A DNA stretch of 64,000 nt from CAXXFQ01 sp963674475. Its GTDB lineage: Bacteria; Planctomycetota; Planctomycetia; Pirellulales; Thermoguttaceae. A program made the translations under genes and the position numbers. This document shows, in pieces, positions 26,016 through 35,678 of the stretch. The stretch is taken from the NCBI GenBank assembly GCA_963674475.2, contig CAXXFQ010000033.1, positions 62,001-126,000 of the forward strand, written 5' to 3'. The notes below the pieces were generated by a model. That model was not told where the DNA came from and ran no database searches. It was given only the letters and a program-made list of their open reading frames with translations. Position 1 is the stretch's first letter, and each line of letters begins with the position of its first letter.

Positions 26016-27110
26016 ATGACGATTTCGCCCGGTTCTTCCACGACGCAAACCGCAAAAAAAGTGCTCGTCGCCATGTCCGGCGGCGTCGACAGCAGCGTGG
26101 CCGCTTGGTTGCTCAAACGACAAGGCTACGAGGTGGTCGGTCTTTTCATGCAGCATGGCGAGGAAAATCAAGACGCTGAATCGTCGGCGGCCTGTAAAAA
26201 TTTCGATGACGCCGACGATGCGCGGCGAGTGGCCGATCGTTTGGAGATCCCGCTTTCGGTCTTGGATTTTTCGAAGGAATTTACGCCGATCATCGACCAT
26301 TTTGTCGAACAGTACTTGGCCGGTCGGACTCCGAACCCGTGTATCGACTGTAACCGGCGGTTGAAGTTCGGCAAGCTGTTCGACTATGCCGATTCGGTCG
26401 GCGCCGACGCGCTTGCCACCGGCCATTACGCGCGGATCGAATCGACCCCCGATGGAGAGCTCGGATTGTATCGGGGTCTCGACGACGGGAAGGACCAGGC
26501 GTATTTTCTTTTCGGGATTGCCCGGTCACGCCTGCCGCGGATTCTTTTTCCCACCGGCGGTTTTCGCAAAGAGGCGATTCGTCGGATGGCCGCCGAGATC
26601 GGTCTCTCGGTGGCCGGGAAGCCGGATAGTCAGGAGATCTGCTTCATCCCGGATCAAGATCACGCCGGGTTCATTCGGCGTCGGGTGCCCGGGTGCAATA
26701 CGGCCGGGGAATTCGTCACGACCGAGGGAACGGTGGTCGGGCGTCACGATGGTTTCGAGCGGTTCACGGTCGGGCAGCGAAAGGGGCTCGGCATTGCGAT
26801 GGGCGAACCGTATTTCGTCGTCCGGATCGAACCGGAAACCGCACGCGTCGTTATTGGTCGAAAGGAGGAGTTGGCCTGCCACACGCTTTGGGCCTCGGAG
26901 GCGAACTGGTTGATCGACCCGCCGAAGGAACCGTTTCACGCGGAGGTGAAGATCCGCCATCGCAGTACGCCGATGTCGGCCCTCGTGACGAGTGAATCGG
27001 AAGTCCGATTTCACGTCCGGTTTGATCATGCCTGTTATGGAGTCGCGCCTGGACAGGCGGCCGTCTGTTACGATGGAGACCGGGTCCTCGGCGGCGGTTG
27101 GATTGAATAA
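26016..27110 (+). CDS. mnmA: tRNA-specific 2-thiouridylase MnmA
   Basis: MnmA thiolates U34 of tRNA Lys/Glu/Gln in the cytosol with sulfur passed from IscS-type relay proteins. ATP-binding P-loop SGGVDSSVAAWLL (about residues 21-33); catalytic Cys in TPNPCIDCNRRLKF (about residues 107-120) and the second Cys in SQEICFIPD (about residues 206-214). The C-terminal beta-barrel is present. 364 residues, usual length. ATG 26,016 gives MTISPG. It is alone on the plus strand and shares a terminator with the convergent PpiD-like gene. Confidence 0.95.
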   Translation: MTISPGSSTTQTAKKVLVAMSGGVDSSVAAWLLKRQGYEVVGLFMQHGEENQDAESSAACKNFDDADDARRVADRLEIPLSVLDFSKEFTPIIDHFVEQYLAGRTPNPCIDCNRRLKFGKLFDYADSVGADALATGHYARIESTPDGELGLYRGLDDGKDQAYFLFGIARSRLPRILFPTGGFRKEAIRRMAAEIGLSVAGKPDSQEICFIPDQDHAGFIRRRVPGCNTAGEFVTTEGTVVGRHDGFERFTVGQRKGLGIAMGEPYFVVRIEPETARVVIGRKEELACHTLWASEANWLIDPPKEPFHAEVKIRHRSTPMSALVTSESEVRFHVRFDHACYGVAPGQAAVCYDGDRVLGGGWIE

Positions 27111-27143
27111 AAAAAGGACGACAGCAGAACCGTCGTCCTTTTT
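27111..27143. terminator. Bidirectional intrinsic terminator
   Basis: AAAAAGGACGAC (27,111-27,122) and GTCGTCCTTTTT (27,132-27,143) form a perfect 12-base stem with a nine-base loop. It begins right after the mnmA stop and ends 25 bases before the stop of the convergent PpiD-like gene, so it can serve both. Confidence 0.85.
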
Positions 27144-27168
27144 CGAATTGTTTATTTTCGCAGTCGCT

Positions 27169-29601
27169 TTAACGCATGCGGCGATCTTGGGGTTCCACGA
27201 CCGGTTCTCGATTCCACTTCAGCCCGGCTTCCTGTTCGATCCCTTCGAGCCATTTCATCATCGCTTTCGCCTGATCGGCGGCGGCCAGATTCTTGTACGG
27301 AACGTACCGGTCGGAACTGAACATCGTCCAGAGGACCTTTTCCGACGGCTCGGACTTGAGCAACCGAACGACGTAGTAGACGCTTTCCGGATGGTTCGGC
27401 GCGACGCCCACCTTGCCCGGTTCCAAGCCGTAAGCGATTCCCATGAACTGCTCGCCGGGCATATCGACGTTTTCGACCCGGCTGAGTCGAGGACGCATCT
27501 GGTAGGCCAAGGCCGGAATGTTGCCCATGGTCAACCAGGTGAACGGTCCGGTCTTTTTGACCACCAGATCGGTCTGGCCGGAGAAAGTCTCTCCAAGCGG
27601 CTTCTCGCTTTTTTGCGCCTCGGCGGCCAGCTCGTCGGCCCGCTTCTTCGCCAACTCGCGTGCTTTGTCGAATTTCCAGGCGGCAAGCGCCTCGTCGCGG
27701 ATTCCTTCGTCTTCGAATTCGGGAATCCGTTCTTCCTGGGAGTCGACTTTCCAGAACAGATAGTAGTTTTGCTCGCGGTCCTGGGCCAGCCGCGGTTGAT
27801 GGTTTGGCAGGCTTCCGAAAAGCTCTTGGAGCGTCTGGATCTGCCCGTCGATCATCGAACCGGCAAGGTCCAACTCGACCAGTTCGGCCATCGTTTTCAG
27901 CCCGGTCCGATTGGCTTCCAGGCCGGTGTCTTTGACCTCGTTTGCTAAAGTCAATTCGGGTTTTTTGAGGTCGGCTCCTTCGGTTTGCTCGGCCGATTCG
28001 GCTTCCCAGAGTCGCAACGCGTTGTAGTGGCGTCGCATCTTGCCCTGGAGCGGCTTGAGCAATTCGCCAACTCGATCAGACGCTTTGCGGACGGCCAACG
28101 TCTTTCGGATCTGATCCTTGACCTCATCAAGCGGCTTGTATTTTGCCTGACTTGGCACGGTCGGTTGTGCTTCGGTCCCCAGGGCGCCGGGAAGACTCGG
28201 CAAGGCACTGGGCAGAGCCGGTTCGGTCGCACTGGGCGTTTCCGCCGGTTTCTCAGTCGCCGGTTTGACTTCCGCCGGAGTTTCCGCCGGTTTGACTTCC
28301 GCCGGGGCCTCCGCCGGTTTGGCTTCCGCCGGGGCCTCCGCCGGTTTGGCTTCTTCCTTCTGGTCGGAGGTCGCGTCGGTGGCGGTTTCCGTTTTTTCCT
28401 TTTCGTCCGATTTCTTTTCAGACGCAAAAGCGACTAGTCGGAAAGGTCCATTATTGCGATGCGACGCTTCTTTGTTTTCGGCCGGTTTCTCTTCCGCCGG
28501 TTTCTCGGCCGGTTTTTCCGCAGGAGTCTCTACGGCCGGTTTTTCTGCAGGAGTTTCTGCCGGTTTCTCGGCTGGTTTTTCTGCAGGAGTTTCTACGACC
28601 GGTTTCTCAGCAGGGGTCTCTACGGCCGGTTTTTCCTCGGCAGCCGGTTTGGCCTTGGTTTCTGATTCACTCGACGCTTCGGTCGATGGGGATTCTTCTA
28701 GGATGCTTTCGTCGAATCCGGGCAAGTCGAGCGTTTGGAACTCGCGGTCCCGGTTTTCGAGATAATACTGTTCGATTTCCGCGTCGGTGATCGCTTCCAG
28801 GTCGAGACGTCCCATCTTTTCGACGTTTGCCTTGATGTACTCCACGTCGACTTTCGGCGGAATACGGAACCCGGGAGTCGGCCGCGTGATTTGGGCGAAC
28901 TGGTTTTTATACTCTTCGAAATAGGCCTTCAGTTTGGCGTCGCCCGGATCTTCGATTTGCTCGACAAAGGCGGCCACGTCGACCGGAATCAGTTCGGCGT
29001 CGACCTTGCGATTGAGCCGTTGGTAGTAGTCCCATTTTTGGCCGGGGGTCAACGGTGCCAGACTGACGCTGAAGAGGCTTTCCGACTGCCGGGCCATGAA
29101 GATCCCTTTGAGGGTATCGAAGAGGACATCTTCATTTAAACCTCGGCCACCGCTTTCTTTGAGCAGTTGGGCGAACTGTTGATTGTCCAGTTTCTGCTGG
29201 GTCAGGCTATGGAGGAATTGGGTGATCGACCGGTCGTCGATCTGCATTCCCGACTCGGCCGCCTTGTTGGCCAGAAGCCATTCGCGGACGACCGTTTCCT
29301 CGTCGGCCGGGCCCATCATCTGGGCGATTCCCTGTGGATTTCCGCCGGCGGCGAGAACCAACTGTTGAAGGAATTGGGTCACGGCCGCTTTCTTGTGACG
29401 CAACATCTGAATCTGTTGCTCCTTCAGATCGCCGTATTTTTTCGTCGTTATGACGACCTCTTCTCCTTGGGGTCCTCGCCCTCCGATTCCCCCCCATTGA
29501 AGTATGATCGGCAGGAAAACGAAGGCACCCATCGCCAAGACACCGAGGACGGCGATGAGGATTCGTTGGTGCTTTCGAAAGACACGAAACGGACTGGCCA
29601 T
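27169..29601 (-). CDS. PpiD/SurA-like membrane-anchored protein (parvulin-family N-domain)
   Basis: 810 residues. A single N-terminal transmembrane segment (about residues 13-36), then a helical SurA_N/PpiD-like region (about residues 70-290) with the pattern DEETVVREWLLANKAAESGM. A long low-complexity linker (about residues 295-480) rich in PAEKP and VETPAE repeats follows, then a C-terminal part of mixed content. No clear catalytic parvulin pattern can be seen, so it may be a chaperone without isomerase activity. Periplasmic facing is inferred from the single anchor. ATG 29,599-29,601 has AAAGGAT nearby. Repeat length in the linker probably varies. Confidence 0.6.
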   Translation of the reverse strand: MASPFRVFRKHQRILIAVLGVLAMGAFVFLPIILQWGGIGGRGPQGEEVVITTKKYGDLKEQQIQMLRHKKAAVTQFLQQLVLAAGGNPQGIAQMMGPADEETVVREWLLANKAAESGMQIDDRSITQFLHSLTQQKLDNQQFAQLLKESGGRGLNEDVLFDTLKGIFMARQSESLFSVSLAPLTPGQKWDYYQRLNRKVDAELIPVDVAAFVEQIEDPGDAKLKAYFEEYKNQFAQITRPTPGFRIPPKVDVEYIKANVEKMGRLDLEAITDAEIEQYYLENRDREFQTLDLPGFDESILEESPSTEASSESETKAKPAAEEKPAVETPAEKPVVETPAEKPAEKPAETPAEKPAVETPAEKPAEKPAEEKPAENKEASHRNNGPFRLVAFASEKKSDEKEKTETATDATSDQKEEAKPAEAPAEAKPAEAPAEVKPAETPAEVKPATEKPAETPSATEPALPSALPSLPGALGTEAQPTVPSQAKYKPLDEVKDQIRKTLAVRKASDRVGELLKPLQGKMRRHYNALRLWEAESAEQTEGADLKKPELTLANEVKDTGLEANRTGLKTMAELVELDLAGSMIDGQIQTLQELFGSLPNHQPRLAQDREQNYYLFWKVDSQEERIPEFEDEGIRDEALAAWKFDKARELAKKRADELAAEAQKSEKPLGETFSGQTDLVVKKTGPFTWLTMGNIPALAYQMRPRLSRVENVDMPGEQFMGIAYGLEPGKVGVAPNHPESVYYVVRLLKSEPSEKVLWTMFSSDRYVPYKNLAAADQAKAMMKWLEGIEQEAGLKWNREPVVEPQDRRMR

Positions 29602-29772
29602 AGCGTAATCCTTTATTTCTTTACTTTAATTTTAGAAGTTTCTCGCACAGCATTTCCAATTCTTTACTAGAACCGAAACCAAGAATTCTAGGTCAGAACC
29701 CCCCGTTGATGCAACCCCTATTAGAGACGTAGCGTAAATTGTAAACCGGGCTAAATAAACGGGTATGGCGGT

Positions 29773-30594
29773 TTAAGCTAGGTTTTTCAGGCAATCTTCC
29801 ATATATTTCAGGCTTTCACGGGCCAATCGGTCGACACCCGGACTGTAATCGAATACCTCGACCGACACCCAACCTCGATAGTCGATCTCGCCGAACGCCT
29901 CGAAAATCGGCATGAAATCGACCTCGCCAAAGCCGGGCCCTTGGAGATTGGCGTCGTTGGCGTGGAAATGGGCCAGCAACTGGGCATTTTTCCGTATGAT
30001 CTCGGCCGGCGGGGCGTTCTCCCCCGACATCGCCTTGACGTCCAGGTGCAACCGGACCTGCGGCGAACCGATCCGCTCGATCAGCTCGACCGCGTCGTCG
30101 GCCGACTGCAAAAAGGTCGTGTCGCCCGGCGCCAACGGTTCGACTGCCAAGACGACCCCGGTCTGTTCCAGAACCGGCACGACCCGCTCCAAGGCCCAGG
30201 CGGCGTAGTCCATCGCGGCCGCCCGATCGACGCCCGGCAAGAGGTCACGCTGTTGGGGCGATCCCAACACGAGGATCTGTCCCCCCACATCAGCACAACA
30301 CCGGGCCAGTTCGTTCAGGTAATCGGCCGTTTTCGCTCGAATGGTCTCGTCGGGACTGGTCAAATAAAACCCTTCGGTCTTTGCCAGAAGCCAATGCAAA
30401 CCGACCACTTCCAGCCCGGCCCGCTCGGCCTTTTGTCGGATTTCACCCCGCGCGGCGGCGTCAAGGTCCGTTACATAATCGGCCAAGGTAAAAGGGGCCA
30501 GCTCCACCCCGGCGTAGCCCGCCTCGGCCGCGAAATCGAACCCCTTTTCCAGCGGCCAATCGCCAAAGAGTTCGTTACAAATGGCAAATCGCAT
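29773..30594 (-). CDS. Sugar phosphate isomerase/epimerase, TIM-barrel (xylose-isomerase-like)
   Basis: AP_endonuc_2-type TIM barrel of 273 residues from ATG 30,592-30,594 (MRFAICNELFGD); a TTG at 30,627 would add 11 residues. Metal-site residues common to these enzymes are visible: GVELAPFT, LAVEPLAPGDTTFLQ (Glu), LHLDVKAMS (Asp), AHFHANDAN (His) and VSVEVFDYSPG (Glu) in proper order. Members isomerise or epimerise keto-sugars, such as hydroxypyruvate, tagatose or inosose; the exact substrate is not determinable. It precedes no operon partner: rpsA is upstream on the same strand, with a strong terminator between. Confidence 0.8.
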   Translation of the reverse strand: MRFAICNELFGDWPLEKGFDFAAEAGYAGVELAPFTLADYVTDLDAAARGEIRQKAERAGLEVVGLHWLLAKTEGFYLTSPDETIRAKTADYLNELARCCADVGGQILVLGSPQQRDLLPGVDRAAAMDYAAWALERVVPVLEQTGVVLAVEPLAPGDTTFLQSADDAVELIERIGSPQVRLHLDVKAMSGENAPPAEIIRKNAQLLAHFHANDANLQGPGFGEVDFMPIFEAFGEIDYRGWVSVEVFDYSPGVDRLARESLKYMEDCLKNLA

Positions 30595-30636
30595 GGTCTG
30601 TGTTTCCCAAGGAATGAATTCATTCAAACGAGAGGT

Positions 30637-30678
30637 AAAAAAAGCCCCATCGCAACTTGGCGCGTTACGACGGGGCTT
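30637..30678 (-). terminator. Intrinsic terminator of rpsA
   Basis: AAGCCCCGTCG pairs with CGATGGGGCTT (10 of 11 positions, one G-U) and is followed on the minus strand by seven T. It lies 25-65 bases past the rpsA stop. Confidence 0.85.
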
Positions 30679-30702
30679 CGGTTTTTCGTCAAAACGCCTG
30701 TT

Positions 30703-32751
30703 TTAGGCGTCGGACGGTTTTTCTTCTTCGGCCGGAGCTTCGGGTTCGGCTTCCGCTTCGGGAGCCGCTTCTGCTTCGGGAGCCGCTTCTGCTTCAGGGG
30801 CCGCTTCTGCTTCAGGGGCCGCTTCTGCTTCAGGGGCCGCTTCTGCTTCTGGGGCTTCTTCAGCTTCAGGAGCCGCTTCTGCTTCGGGAGCCACTTCAGC
30901 CTTGGCCGCTTCCGCTTCGGGAGCTTCTTCAGCCTTGGGCTCTTTGGCTTCCCCACCGCCCAGCATGCTGGGTTGGATCAGCAGACCACTACTGCTTCCG
31001 ATGCCGCCTTTGAGTTCGGACTGATCAATCGTGCTGCCGCCGGAAGTGGTGGTCGCTACGGCCTTTTCCTTGGCCGCTTCTTCGGCCTCGGCTTCTTCGG
31101 CCCACTCGACCCGCTTACGCGACAGACCGATCTTCCGTTCGTCCGAATCGACACGGAGAACCTTCACTTCGATCTCCTCGCCAACCTTGACGATCTCTTC
31201 GGGGTTCTCGACCTTGTGGTCGGCCAGCTCCGAGATGTGAAGCAGCCCTTCCAGGCCGTGTTCCAAACCGACGAAGACGCCGAAGTTGGTGATCTTGGTG
31301 ACCGTCCCTTTGACGATCTGACCCAATTCGTACTTCGACGGGATATCTTCGGCCCAGGGATCTTCGGCCATCTGCTTCAGACCCAAGGCGATCCGACGTC
31401 GCTGTTGGTCGACCGAGAGAACTTTGCATTCGATCTCTTGGTTCTTCTCGACCATCTCGCTCGGATGGCTGATCTTGCGGGTCCAGGACATGTCGCTGAC
31501 GTGCAACAGGCCGTCGATCCCTTCTTCGATCTCGATGAACGCCCCGTAGTTGGTCAGGTTGCGGACCGTGCCCTTGACGGTACTCTCCGGCGGATACCGG
31601 TCGGCTACCTTGTCCCACGGGTTTTCGGTCGTCTGCTTGATGCCCAAGGAAATCTCTTGCTTTTCCTTGTTGATGCCAAGGACGACGACTTCGATTTCTT
31701 CGTCGATTTGGACCATGTCGCCCGGGTGACCGATCCGCTTGGTCCACGACATTTCGCTGATGTGGACGAGCCCTTCGATTCCCTCTTCGAGCTTGACGAA
31801 GACGCCGTAGCTCATCACGTTGACGACGTTGCCCTTGATCTTCGAACCGACCGGATATTTCGCTTCGACCTCTTCCCAAGGACTGGGCGTCTTCTGCTTC
31901 AGACCCAGACCGATCTTTTCCTTTTCGCGGTCAACGCTGAGGATTTGGACTTCGATTTCTTCGTCGATCCCGAGCATTTCGGACGGATGGTTGATCCGGC
32001 CCCAACTCATGTCGGTGATGTGAAGCAAGCCGTCGATTCCGCCGAGGTCGACAAACGCCCCGAATTCGGCGATGTTCTTGACCACGCCCTTGCGGAGTTG
32101 ACCGATTTCCAGTTCGCTCAGCAGTTGCGCCTTCTTTTCGGCCCGCTCGGCTTCGATCAGCGAACGACGGCTGACGACGATATTGCGTCGGGCTTCGTCG
32201 ATCTTCAACACGATACACTGAATCGTACGTCCAATGAAATCGCCGATGTCGGCCGGACGACGGATGTCGACCTGGCTGGCCGGCAGGAAGACGTTCACGC
32301 CGATATCGACCAGAAGTCCGCCCTTGATCTTTCGGGTGACTTCGCCGGTGACGACGTCGTCTTCATGAACCGTTTCCATGACCTTCATCCAGGCTTCGAT
32401 CTTCTCAGCCTTGCGCTTGCTGAGAACGATCATACCCCGGTCGTCGGCCGTGCCGGTGGTGTCTTCGACGTCTTCGACGAGGACTTTGATAATTTGGCCC
32501 GGTTCGGGCGGCGTTTCGTCTTCTTCCCACTCCGAGAGAATGATGACGCCTTCGCTCTTGTAACCGACGTCCACCACGACGAAGTCGCCATCGACGCGAA
32601 GGACTTTTCCTTCGACGATTTCGTTGACGGCTACTTCCGCTCCGCCCCATCCAATTTCATCGGCGGCCGTTCCCTCAAGTGCGAGAGAAAGCTCCTGCTG
32701 CCATTCTTCTTCGTTAAGATCCAGTCCGCGAATTAGGTTACGATTGACCAT
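30703..32751 (-). CDS. rpsA: 30S ribosomal protein S1
   Basis: Six S1 RNA-binding domains can be read, near residues 41-110, 132-195, 215-285, 300-372, 388-460 and 474-545. The last four carry the typical LKEGDGxHISEM-type strands, for example EEGIDGLLHVSDMSW. S1 brings mRNA to the 30S subunit. The protein is longer (682 residues) than the usual 550-570 because of an Ala/Glu/Pro tail (about residues 600-682) made of PEAEAA repeats, coded by an 18-base tandem repeat. ATG 32,749-32,751 has no Shine-Dalgarno, as is common for rpsA. A 931-residue open frame on the other strand is an antisense shadow. Confidence 0.95.
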   Translation of the reverse strand: MVNRNLIRGLDLNEEEWQQELSLALEGTAADEIGWGGAEVAVNEIVEGKVLRVDGDFVVVDVGYKSEGVIILSEWEEDETPPEPGQIIKVLVEDVEDTTGTADDRGMIVLSKRKAEKIEAWMKVMETVHEDDVVTGEVTRKIKGGLLVDIGVNVFLPASQVDIRRPADIGDFIGRTIQCIVLKIDEARRNIVVSRRSLIEAERAEKKAQLLSELEIGQLRKGVVKNIAEFGAFVDLGGIDGLLHITDMSWGRINHPSEMLGIDEEIEVQILSVDREKEKIGLGLKQKTPSPWEEVEAKYPVGSKIKGNVVNVMSYGVFVKLEEGIEGLVHISEMSWTKRIGHPGDMVQIDEEIEVVVLGINKEKQEISLGIKQTTENPWDKVADRYPPESTVKGTVRNLTNYGAFIEIEEGIDGLLHVSDMSWTRKISHPSEMVEKNQEIECKVLSVDQQRRRIALGLKQMAEDPWAEDIPSKYELGQIVKGTVTKITNFGVFVGLEHGLEGLLHISELADHKVENPEEIVKVGEEIEVKVLRVDSDERKIGLSRKRVEWAEEAEAEEAAKEKAVATTTSGGSTIDQSELKGGIGSSSGLLIQPSMLGGGEAKEPKAEEAPEAEAAKAEVAPEAEAAPEAEEAPEAEAAPEAEAAPEAEAAPEAEAAPEAEAAPEAEAEPEAPAEEEKPSDA

Positions 32752-33558
32752 AAAATGTTAGAGACCCCAATCAGGTGAATTCCGAAATAGGCGAAAACCG
32801 ATATCCCTTCCGGCGAAAAACATTTGCCGTCGAAGGCCGATCGAGCCAGGGAGACTAAAAGTCGAGAATCCTTTGAAAACCGTTTTACCCGTTGTGACAT
32901 TGGTCATGCCATGATGTCGACCACACCGTGATATCGATCACGCCTTTGCCCGACAGAAATGGAGTCGATCCGGTTTTATGACCGGCGACATCCAAGCGTG
33001 TCGAAAAAAGACCGACGTGGGAAACCTCGACCGAACAGACCCGTTCGTTCGACCTTGGGCAGGGAATCGTAGGATGCTGAGGTGACCTCTCGAATCCGAG
33101 GCAACCGTGGCACGCCGATTCGGGCTACACTCCCGATAGAAATGAAACAAAAAAATACTTGGCCCGACCGCTTGGTCTTCCACCATGGAAGACGACAACA
33201 AACGGACGAACGCCCCTTGAATTATCTTCTCGAAAAAGGACGATTTTTGGCAACCGACCGAAAAACCAACTTGCCTCGGCGGTCGACTCAACTTCCTTTT
33301 TCGCAAAAACGCTTCTTTAAGGATCGTTGATCCGGTGACTTTGAATCAAGCAAAAGCCTGTGAATCAGGCAAAAGCCCGTGAATCAAACGGAAGCCCGTG
33401 AAGAAACGGAAGAATCAAAGCCCGGTTTTCGATTTTCCTCGACTGGCGTGGTTCGACCGCTTCGGTTCTTGACCTCGACCATAAACTGGGAGGTTTACAA
33501 AGAAAGGGGGCGATACGTTCAGCTAAAGAGATACGAATCTAATAAATATACCCCTTGG
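32752..33558. other. Intergenic region with short tandem repeat
   Basis: About 800 bases between rpsA and plsC. A 19-base unit (TGAATCAGGCAAAAGCCCG and variants) is repeated three times at 33,342-33,398, with a weaker fourth copy. The region 32,890-32,945 has several GTGACA/TGTCGACC-like words. No gene is recognised. Confidence 0.45.
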
Positions 33559-34272
33559 TCAATCGGAGAGCAATCGTGGAATGCCCTGTTTTTCGGAAAA
33601 AACCGGATGTTTTCTCACTTCCTCCAGGCAGGCGTGGATTCGCCGATCGACCTCGCCGATCAGTGCCGCTTCGTCCAGCTTGGCCGCCTGTTCAGGTAAA
33701 ATCGGCGCGCCGAAGCGGATGTGAATGTCGGCCCGCCCGGGAAATTTTTTCTGGCGCGGCCAAGCGAGGTAGGCGCCGTCGATCGCCACCGGGACGATGG
33801 TCGCCTTGGCACGACGGATCAACGTGATAAACCCAGGCTGCAGCGGGCCTATCTTTCCATCACGGGTCCGAGTCCCCTCGGGAAACAAGAGGACGATACC
33901 CCCTCGTTTGAGGCATTTTAGCGTCGCCTTGATTCCCGGCAGCGGGTTGTTTTCCCGATTGATCGGGATAGCGCCGAGCGAACGGATCAGTCGGGAAAAC
34001 GGCTTGAATTTGAACAACGTGTCGCGGGCCATGTAAAAGCACTGACGCGTTGCACAAATACCAATAACGGGGGGGTCGAAATGGCTTTGATGATTGGCCA
34101 TCAAGACGACCGGACCCTCACTGGGCACATGGTGGGAACCGAAAGAGCGCATTCGGTACACCAAAATGAACATGATTTGGAACATCCATAGGACGATGGC
34201 GTACCAAATTCGGGCCGCTAACGATCGATCTTGTGACACGATGACTCGATTCCGTGATAAATGAGGTGCCAC
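33559..34272 (-). CDS. 1-acyl-glycerol-3-phosphate acyltransferase (PlsC-like)
   Basis: PlsC family of 237 residues. The HX4D motif is ANHQSHFDPPVIG (about residues 61-73), followed by INRENNPLPG and the substrate motif LLFPEGTRTRDGK (about residues 131-143). One N-terminal membrane segment is seen (about residues 22-42). Members transfer an acyl chain to lysophosphatidic acid or related lipids. GTG 34,270-34,272 is the longest start; another GTG about 11 codons later is possible. It follows the POT gene region after a small gap and is on the same strand. Substrate not determined. Confidence 0.85.
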   Translation of the reverse strand: MAPHLSRNRVIVSQDRSLAARIWYAIVLWMFQIMFILVYRMRSFGSHHVPSEGPVVLMANHQSHFDPPVIGICATRQCFYMARDTLFKFKPFSRLIRSLGAIPINRENNPLPGIKATLKCLKRGGIVLLFPEGTRTRDGKIGPLQPGFITLIRRAKATIVPVAIDGAYLAWPRQKKFPGRADIHIRFGAPILPEQAAKLDEAALIGEVDRRIHACLEEVRKHPVFSEKQGIPRLLSD

Positions 34273-34316
34273 AGCGGGGCACGATGCTTAGCAGAGCCCC
34301 TCCTGAACCCGGGCCG

Positions 34317-35678
34317 CTAGTCGGTTTCTCCATTTTGAATATACGTTCGCTCTTTATACCAAAAGACGACACCTATAAACAGGACGGCCACCAAGGCCAT
34401 CGCGGCGGTGAAGGCCCAGTAGTACTGCGGTCCGGAGAGCAGCTTTTCGCCGTGTGCTTGCTCGTATTCGGCCAAAAAGAAATTCACCTTCGAGGTCAAC
34501 AGGTTGCCCATTGCGATCGAAAAGGTGAAAAGACCCATGATCAACGATTTCATTCGGTTCGGCGCTTGGGTATAGGCGAACTCCAGACAGGTGATCGAGA
34601 CCATGATCTCGGCCGCCGTTAAAATGACATAGGCCAGCAGTTGCCAGGTGATGTGTGGATTTTGTCCGGCGTCAATCCACGATTCGATCTGTCCGGAAAG
34701 CCCGAACGCCCCGGCCGCCAGAAACATCCCGATCAGGATTTTTTTCAACGGGGTCAGTTTCCAGAACCGTCCGACGACCGGATAGATCCCGTAGGTGAAA
34801 AGCGGGATCATCACCATCACCAGCGCCGGATTGATCGCCTGGATCTGTGACGGCAAAAGCTCGCGGCCGAAACAGACCCGATCCATCCGGGTCGCCTGAT
34901 CGACCCAGGTCGAGGCCGTTTGATCGTAGAGCGACCAGAACATCGAGACGAACCCAAAAACGATCGCCAGTTTGCCGATGACTCGAAGCGACTCTTTGCC
35001 CAACACCTCGCTGAAATACCGCATCCCGGCCGGTGGCACGTGGACATATTTTTTTCTCCCGATCCAGAAGATCAGCGTCGCCAGTCCCATCAAGACGCCC
35101 GGCACGCCGAACGCCCAAGCGGGGCCGCATCGGTCCAAAAGGACCGGCGTCAAAAGGGTCGAAAAGAACGAGCCGAAGTTGATCGCAAAGTAAAACCAGC
35201 CGTAAACTTTTCCCAAAAGGTGGGCGTTTTTCGAGGTAAATTGGTCCCCCAGGTTGGCCGACACGGGCGATTTGATCCCGCCCGAGCCCAACGCGACCAG
35301 CGCGAGCCCCAGAAAGAGCCAGAACCGGGTCTCCTCGACCGCCAGGCAAAGGTGTCCCAGGCAGTAGACCAGCGAAAGCAAAAGAATCGTCCGGTATTTT
35401 CCGAAAAACGCGTCGGCCAAAATTCCTCCCAAAAGCGGAAAGAAATAGACGCCGAAGACGAACAGGTGGACATAGCCGGTTGCCTCTTCCGCACTCATCG
35501 GCGAGAACGCTCCCGAGGCGTCCAGGAGGTATTTCGTCATGAAGGTGAAGAGAATCGTCTTCATCCCGTAGAACGAAAACCGTTCGGCCGCCTCGTTCCC
35601 GATCAGGTACGGAATCCCCGAGGGCATCCGATCGGTCGGTTTGGCGACGGTCAAATAGGGGGAGTCGGATCGGGACAT
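34317..35678 (-). CDS. POT/PTR2-family proton-coupled oligopeptide transporter
   Basis: 453 residues, with about 12 hydrophobic helices. The signature ExxERFSFYG is at EAAERFSFYGMKTIL (about residues 29-43), and the second POT helix pair contains GGILADAFFGKYRTILL (about residues 81-97). The POT class imports di- and tripeptides with protons. The length is slightly below the usual 460-500. The ATG at 35,676-35,678 is the start. The 450-base region to the divergent ABC gene may hold its promoter. Peptide specificity is not deducible. Confidence 0.88.
   Translation of the reverse strand: MSRSDSPYLTVAKPTDRMPSGIPYLIGNEAAERFSFYGMKTILFTFMTKYLLDASGAFSPMSAEEATGYVHLFVFGVYFFPLLGGILADAFFGKYRTILLLSLVYCLGHLCLAVEETRFWLFLGLALVALGSGGIKSPVSANLGDQFTSKNAHLLGKVYGWFYFAINFGSFFSTLLTPVLLDRCGPAWAFGVPGVLMGLATLIFWIGRKKYVHVPPAGMRYFSEVLGKESLRVIGKLAIVFGFVSMFWSLYDQTASTWVDQATRMDRVCFGRELLPSQIQAINPALVMVMIPLFTYGIYPVVGRFWKLTPLKKILIGMFLAAGAFGLSGQIESWIDAGQNPHITWQLLAYVILTAAEIMVSITCLEFAYTQAPNRMKSLIMGLFTFSIAMGNLLTSKVNFFLAEYEQAHGEKLLSGPQYYWAFTAAMALVAVLFIGVVFWYKERTYIQNGETD

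Noticed and set aside
29941..32736. 931-codon open frame opposite rpsA and the epimerase
   Set aside because: Antisense shadow: the plus frame is open because of GC-biased third positions; its product is low-complexity and rpsA with its domains, terminator and start is clear on the other strand.
33342..33398. Iteron-like origin signal
   Set aside because: Three 19-base tandem copies without an adjacent DnaA box cluster or replication gene; listed only as a tandem repeat.
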